Shown here: piece by piece, positions 11,912-13,987 of the stretch
Layout: every line of letters starts with the position of its first letter
Position numbering within the stretch: the stretch's first letter is position 1
Translations under genes and position numbers: made by a program
Origin: Methanobacterium sp. PtaU1.Bin097
GTDB taxonomy: Archaea > Methanobacteriota > Methanobacteria > Methanobacteriales > Methanobacteriaceae
Direction of reading: 5' to 3'
Assembly (NCBI GenBank): GCA_002067325.1
Contig: MVQY01000181.1
Coordinates: 1-13,987 of the forward strand
Length of the DNA stretch: 13,987 bases
The notes under the pieces: model-generated
The model's input: the letters and a program-made list of their open reading frames with translations, nothing else
Told to the model about the DNA's origin: nothing
The model's database searches: none

Positions 11912-13345
11912 TCAGTCCTTCCTCAAATCCAATCCCCCGGGACGGGTCATCTTCCCTGGATCTACCAGTCTATCATATTCTTCCTCGGTGATGCATTTCA
12001 GATCCAGGACGGCTTCTTTAAGGGTTAGGTCATTATCCTGGGCATGTTTTACTACCCGAGCTGCCTGATCATAGCCGATAGCCGGAGTTAAAACGGTTAC
12101 CAGCATGAGTGAGCGTTCTAAAAAGTAGTTTATCTGTTTTTCATCCGGTTTCATTCCCTCTACCAGGTATTTTCTGAAATTCTGGCATCCGTCGGTTAGT
12201 ATATTCAGCGAGTGCGTGATGTTATGGATGATCAGGGGTTTGTAGGCGTTCATCTCCAGGTGTCCCCCTCCTCCACCGAGTGTCACCGCCAGGTCGTTGG
12301 CTGTGACCTGTACCGCTACCATGGACAGTGCTTCGCACTGGGTTGGGTTTATCTTCCCAGGCATGATGGAGGACCCGGGTTCGTTTGCTGGTAGTTCCAG
12401 TTCGTGTAAGCCGCACCGGGGACCGCTTGAGAGGATGCGGATGTCGTTTGCTATTTTATAGAGGGATGTGGCCAGTATTTTGAGCGTCCCGCTGAGCATG
12501 ACCAGGCTGTCGTGTGATCCCTGGGCTTTGAATTTATTATTCACAGTTTTAAATGGTAGACCGGTTAATCCTGCAATTTCGCCAACCACTTTCTGGTCGA
12601 ACCCGGGAGGAGTGTTCATCCCCGTTCCTACAGCAGTTCCACCTATGGTTAAGTGGTAGATTTCCTCTAAGCTGTTTTCTAAGCGTTTCAGATTATCATC
12701 AAGTAAGCCAGCATAACCAGAAAATTCCTGGCCTAAAGTTAAAGGTGTAGCATCTTGGAGATGGGTGCGGCCCACCTTAACCATACCCGACCATTCCTCC
12801 GATTTAACTAATAAAGAGTCACGTAATGAAGTTACAGACGGTATCAACTTCTCTTTCAGGGTTTTTGCAGCGGATATGTGCATGGCCGAGGGAAAGGTAT
12901 CGTTGGAAGACTGGGACAGGTTGGCGTGATCGTTGGGATGGACGGGTACCTTACTCCCCAGGGGATTCCCGGTGAGTTGACAGCTCCGGTTGGATATCAC
13001 TTCGTTCACATTCATGTTGAAGGGTGTTCCACTCCCGCTCATCCACACGTTCAGTGGGAACTGGTCCTGGTGCTCTCCGGCGAGTATTTCATCACATACC
13101 TTGACGATTAAGTCCCTGCAGGTTTCATCCAGGAGCCCTTCCTGGAAGTTAACCCGGGCACATGCCTTTTTTATCACAGAATAAGCTTCAACCATCTCTG
13201 GTGGCATTAGATCATCACCAATATTGAATTGCTCCAGTGAGCGCTGTGTCTGCGCCCCCCATAGTTTAAGGGCTGGTATTCGAACTTCCCCTAAACTATC
13301 TGTCTCATATCGGTATTCACCAGGCATATAATCCACTTCAACCAT
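11912..13345 (-). CDS. fumC: Class II fumarate hydratase
   Basis: Iron-independent fumarase catalysing reversible hydration of fumarate to malate; a homotetramer of the aspartase/fumarase superfamily, 477 aa. Hallmarks: YETDSLGEVRIPALKLWGAQTQRS at the start, SGSGT at 103-107, ANLSQSSNDTFPSAMH, GRTHLQDATPLTLGQE with catalytic H195, and the superfamily signature GSSIMPGKINPTQCEA with catalytic-loop Ser at 325. Fumarase is favoured over aspartase by the QTQRS/LEQF start and by pathway context. Start: ATG 13345 is first in frame with no ribosome binding site; ATG 13327 (MPGEYRYETD) is closer to the usual N-terminus and is an alternative. First gene of the dicarboxylate cluster; its product malate/fumarate is the substrate of the FrdAB pair downstream. 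Many methanogens carry instead the two-subunit class I fumarase. Confidence 0.94.
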   Translation of the reverse strand: MVEVDYMPGEYRYETDSLGEVRIPALKLWGAQTQRSLEQFNIGDDLMPPEMVEAYSVIKKACARVNFQEGLLDETCRDLIVKVCDEILAGEHQDQFPLNVWMSGSGTPFNMNVNEVISNRSCQLTGNPLGSKVPVHPNDHANLSQSSNDTFPSAMHISAAKTLKEKLIPSVTSLRDSLLVKSEEWSGMVKVGRTHLQDATPLTLGQEFSGYAGLLDDNLKRLENSLEEIYHLTIGGTAVGTGMNTPPGFDQKVVGEIAGLTGLPFKTVNNKFKAQGSHDSLVMLSGTLKILATSLYKIANDIRILSSGPRCGLHELELPANEPGSSIMPGKINPTQCEALSMVAVQVTANDLAVTLGGGGGHLEMNAYKPLIIHNITHSLNILTDGCQNFRKYLVEGMKPDEKQINYFLERSLMLVTVLTPAIGYDQAARVVKHAQDNDLTLKEAVLDLKCITEEEYDRLVDPGKMTRPGGLDLRKD

Positions 13346-13501
13346 TTAATTAATTATATTATGGTTTCTGGGAAAATTAAACTTTTGGGATGGTAAGCTG
13401 AAAATAAATGGTAGGTACAGTTGAAAAATAAATATTCTGTATGGATATTTCATTCGATGTATTAGAACTTGGCTAAACATTCACGAATTTTAAAATAAGT
13501 A

Positions 13502-13513
13502 ATAAATATATAC
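13502..13513 (+). promoter_or_regulatory. TATA box of the histidine kinase gene
   Basis: ATAAATATATAC at 13502-13513 predicts a transcript start near 13532 and a leader of about 35 bases that contains GAAAGGG 5 bases before the ATG at 13567. A perfect 8-bp palindrome, ACTATAGT (13521-13528), lies between box A and the predicted start. The remainder of the 13346-13566 divergent gap holds only AT-rich stretches that could include a fumC promoter. Confidence 0.45.
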
Positions 13514-13566
13514 CTAATACACTATAGTATTAATAATTTAGTTAAAATTTTCAAGAAAGGGTTTTT

Positions 13567-13987
13567 ATGAACATATTCTCTTTACTATCCCTTATAGCTT
13601 CAGTTACGTGTCTTTTTTTGGGGAATTTCATCTACTATAAAAATCCGCAAAACAGTTTAAACCGATTGGTGGCCATTTTAGCCATTTTAATTGGCTTTCT
13701 AGCCTTCACTGAATTTGCCTATCGCCAGGCGGAAAGTATTGATACTGCCATATTTTGGTTGAAATTAAGCACTTTATGGCCTTTAGTACCGGCAGTTTTA
13801 ATACATATATCCCTGGTATTTACCGGTAAAAAAGGATTGCTTAAACATGGATTAACTTATCTTTTAATTTATGCACCGGCAGTTACTATTTCAGCAATGG
13901 GATTGATAACTTATCCAGCAGCAGTTCATCAATATTGGGGATGGACCTATAATTTAAATGACCCTTCAGTACTCCTTTTTTTCGTTT
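13567..13987 (+). CDS. Start of a 7TM-sensor protein, probably a histidine kinase (cut by window end)
   Basis: The frame is open from ATG 13567 to the window edge, 140 residues without stop, too late in the window for a full gene. It encodes at least four membrane helices (about residues 2-24, 36-53, 68-88 and 95-114), a fifth beginning at the edge. The pattern N-x-x-SLLSLIASVTCLFLGNFIYYKNPQNSLNR, then FTEFAYRQAES, FWLKLSTLWPLVPAVLIHIS and FTGKK resembles the N-terminal 7TM sensor module (HisKA_7TM type) common in methanogen histidine kinases, often followed by PAS and kinase domains. The kinase part is not in view, so that identity is inferred; a diguanylate-cyclase or other output domain is possible. 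Ribosome binding site GAAAGGG sits 5 bases upstream. Divergent from fumC. Confidence 0.75.
   Translation, partial: MNIFSLLSLIASVTCLFLGNFIYYKNPQNSLNRLVAILAILIGFLAFTEFAYRQAESIDTAIFWLKLSTLWPLVPAVLIHISLVFTGKKGLLKHGLTYLLIYAPAVTISAMGLITYPAAVHQYWGWTYNLNDPSVLLFFV

Overview
The window looks like a piece of a methanogenic archaeon close to Methanobacterium. The evidence is the style of gene expression (AT-rich TATA/box A promoters about 25 bases before short leaders, ribosome binding sites of the GGTGA/GAGG type, poly-T termination) and gene content typical of Methanobacteriales (VapBC with AbrB antitoxins, PadR regulators, small multi-pass membrane proteins, a fumarate-handling module, a 7TM-sensor histidine kinase start). 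The genus is inferred from feel and context, not from a search.

Layout. 1-187: no supportable gene; a hairpin plus T8 terminator at 149-189. 188-394 (-): small unknown protein. 617-1259 (+): VapB/VapC toxin-antitoxin pair, then a solitary AbrB-like protein (1443-1634) behind a strong inverted repeat and TATA box. 1696-4710 (-): a six-gene co-directional run, read from right to left as PadR regulator, GyrI-like ligand-binding protein, two tandem paralogous four-helix membrane proteins, an unknown soluble protein and an AlkD-like DNA glycosylase. A hairpin/T8 terminator after the GyrI-like gene may split or attenuate this run. 4957-6681 (+): CLC-type chloride channel/transporter with two CBS domains, divergent from padR. 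6858-7961 (+): membrane acyltransferase of the acyltransferase-3 family. 7955-8077: a convergent gap made almost wholly of degenerate ~25-base repeat units that overlap both flanking stop codons. 8073-13345 (-): a C4-dicarboxylate cluster, read from right to left as class II fumarase, flavoprotein and iron-sulfur subunits of a soluble fumarate reductase/succinate dehydrogenase, and an FMN-dependent alpha-hydroxyacid dehydrogenase carrying an N-terminal rubredoxin domain. 13567-end (+): start of a probable 7TM-sensor histidine kinase, cut by the window edge.

How the genes work together. The 8.1-13.3 kb block would interconvert malate, fumarate and succinate, as in the incomplete reductive TCA pathway of Methanobacteriales. 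The iron-sulfur subunit has neither a membrane anchor partner nor the C-terminal heterodisulfide-reductase-like extension of classical TfrB, and the adjacent gene offers a rubredoxin domain, so the electron route of this enzyme is an open and interesting question. The padR run resembles a xenobiotic/alkylation stress unit: a ligand-responsive repressor with a clear operator over its own TATA box, a second ligand-binding protein, small membrane proteins and a DNA repair enzyme. These pathway statements are inference from neighbourhood. The domain calls rest on motifs visible in the translations.
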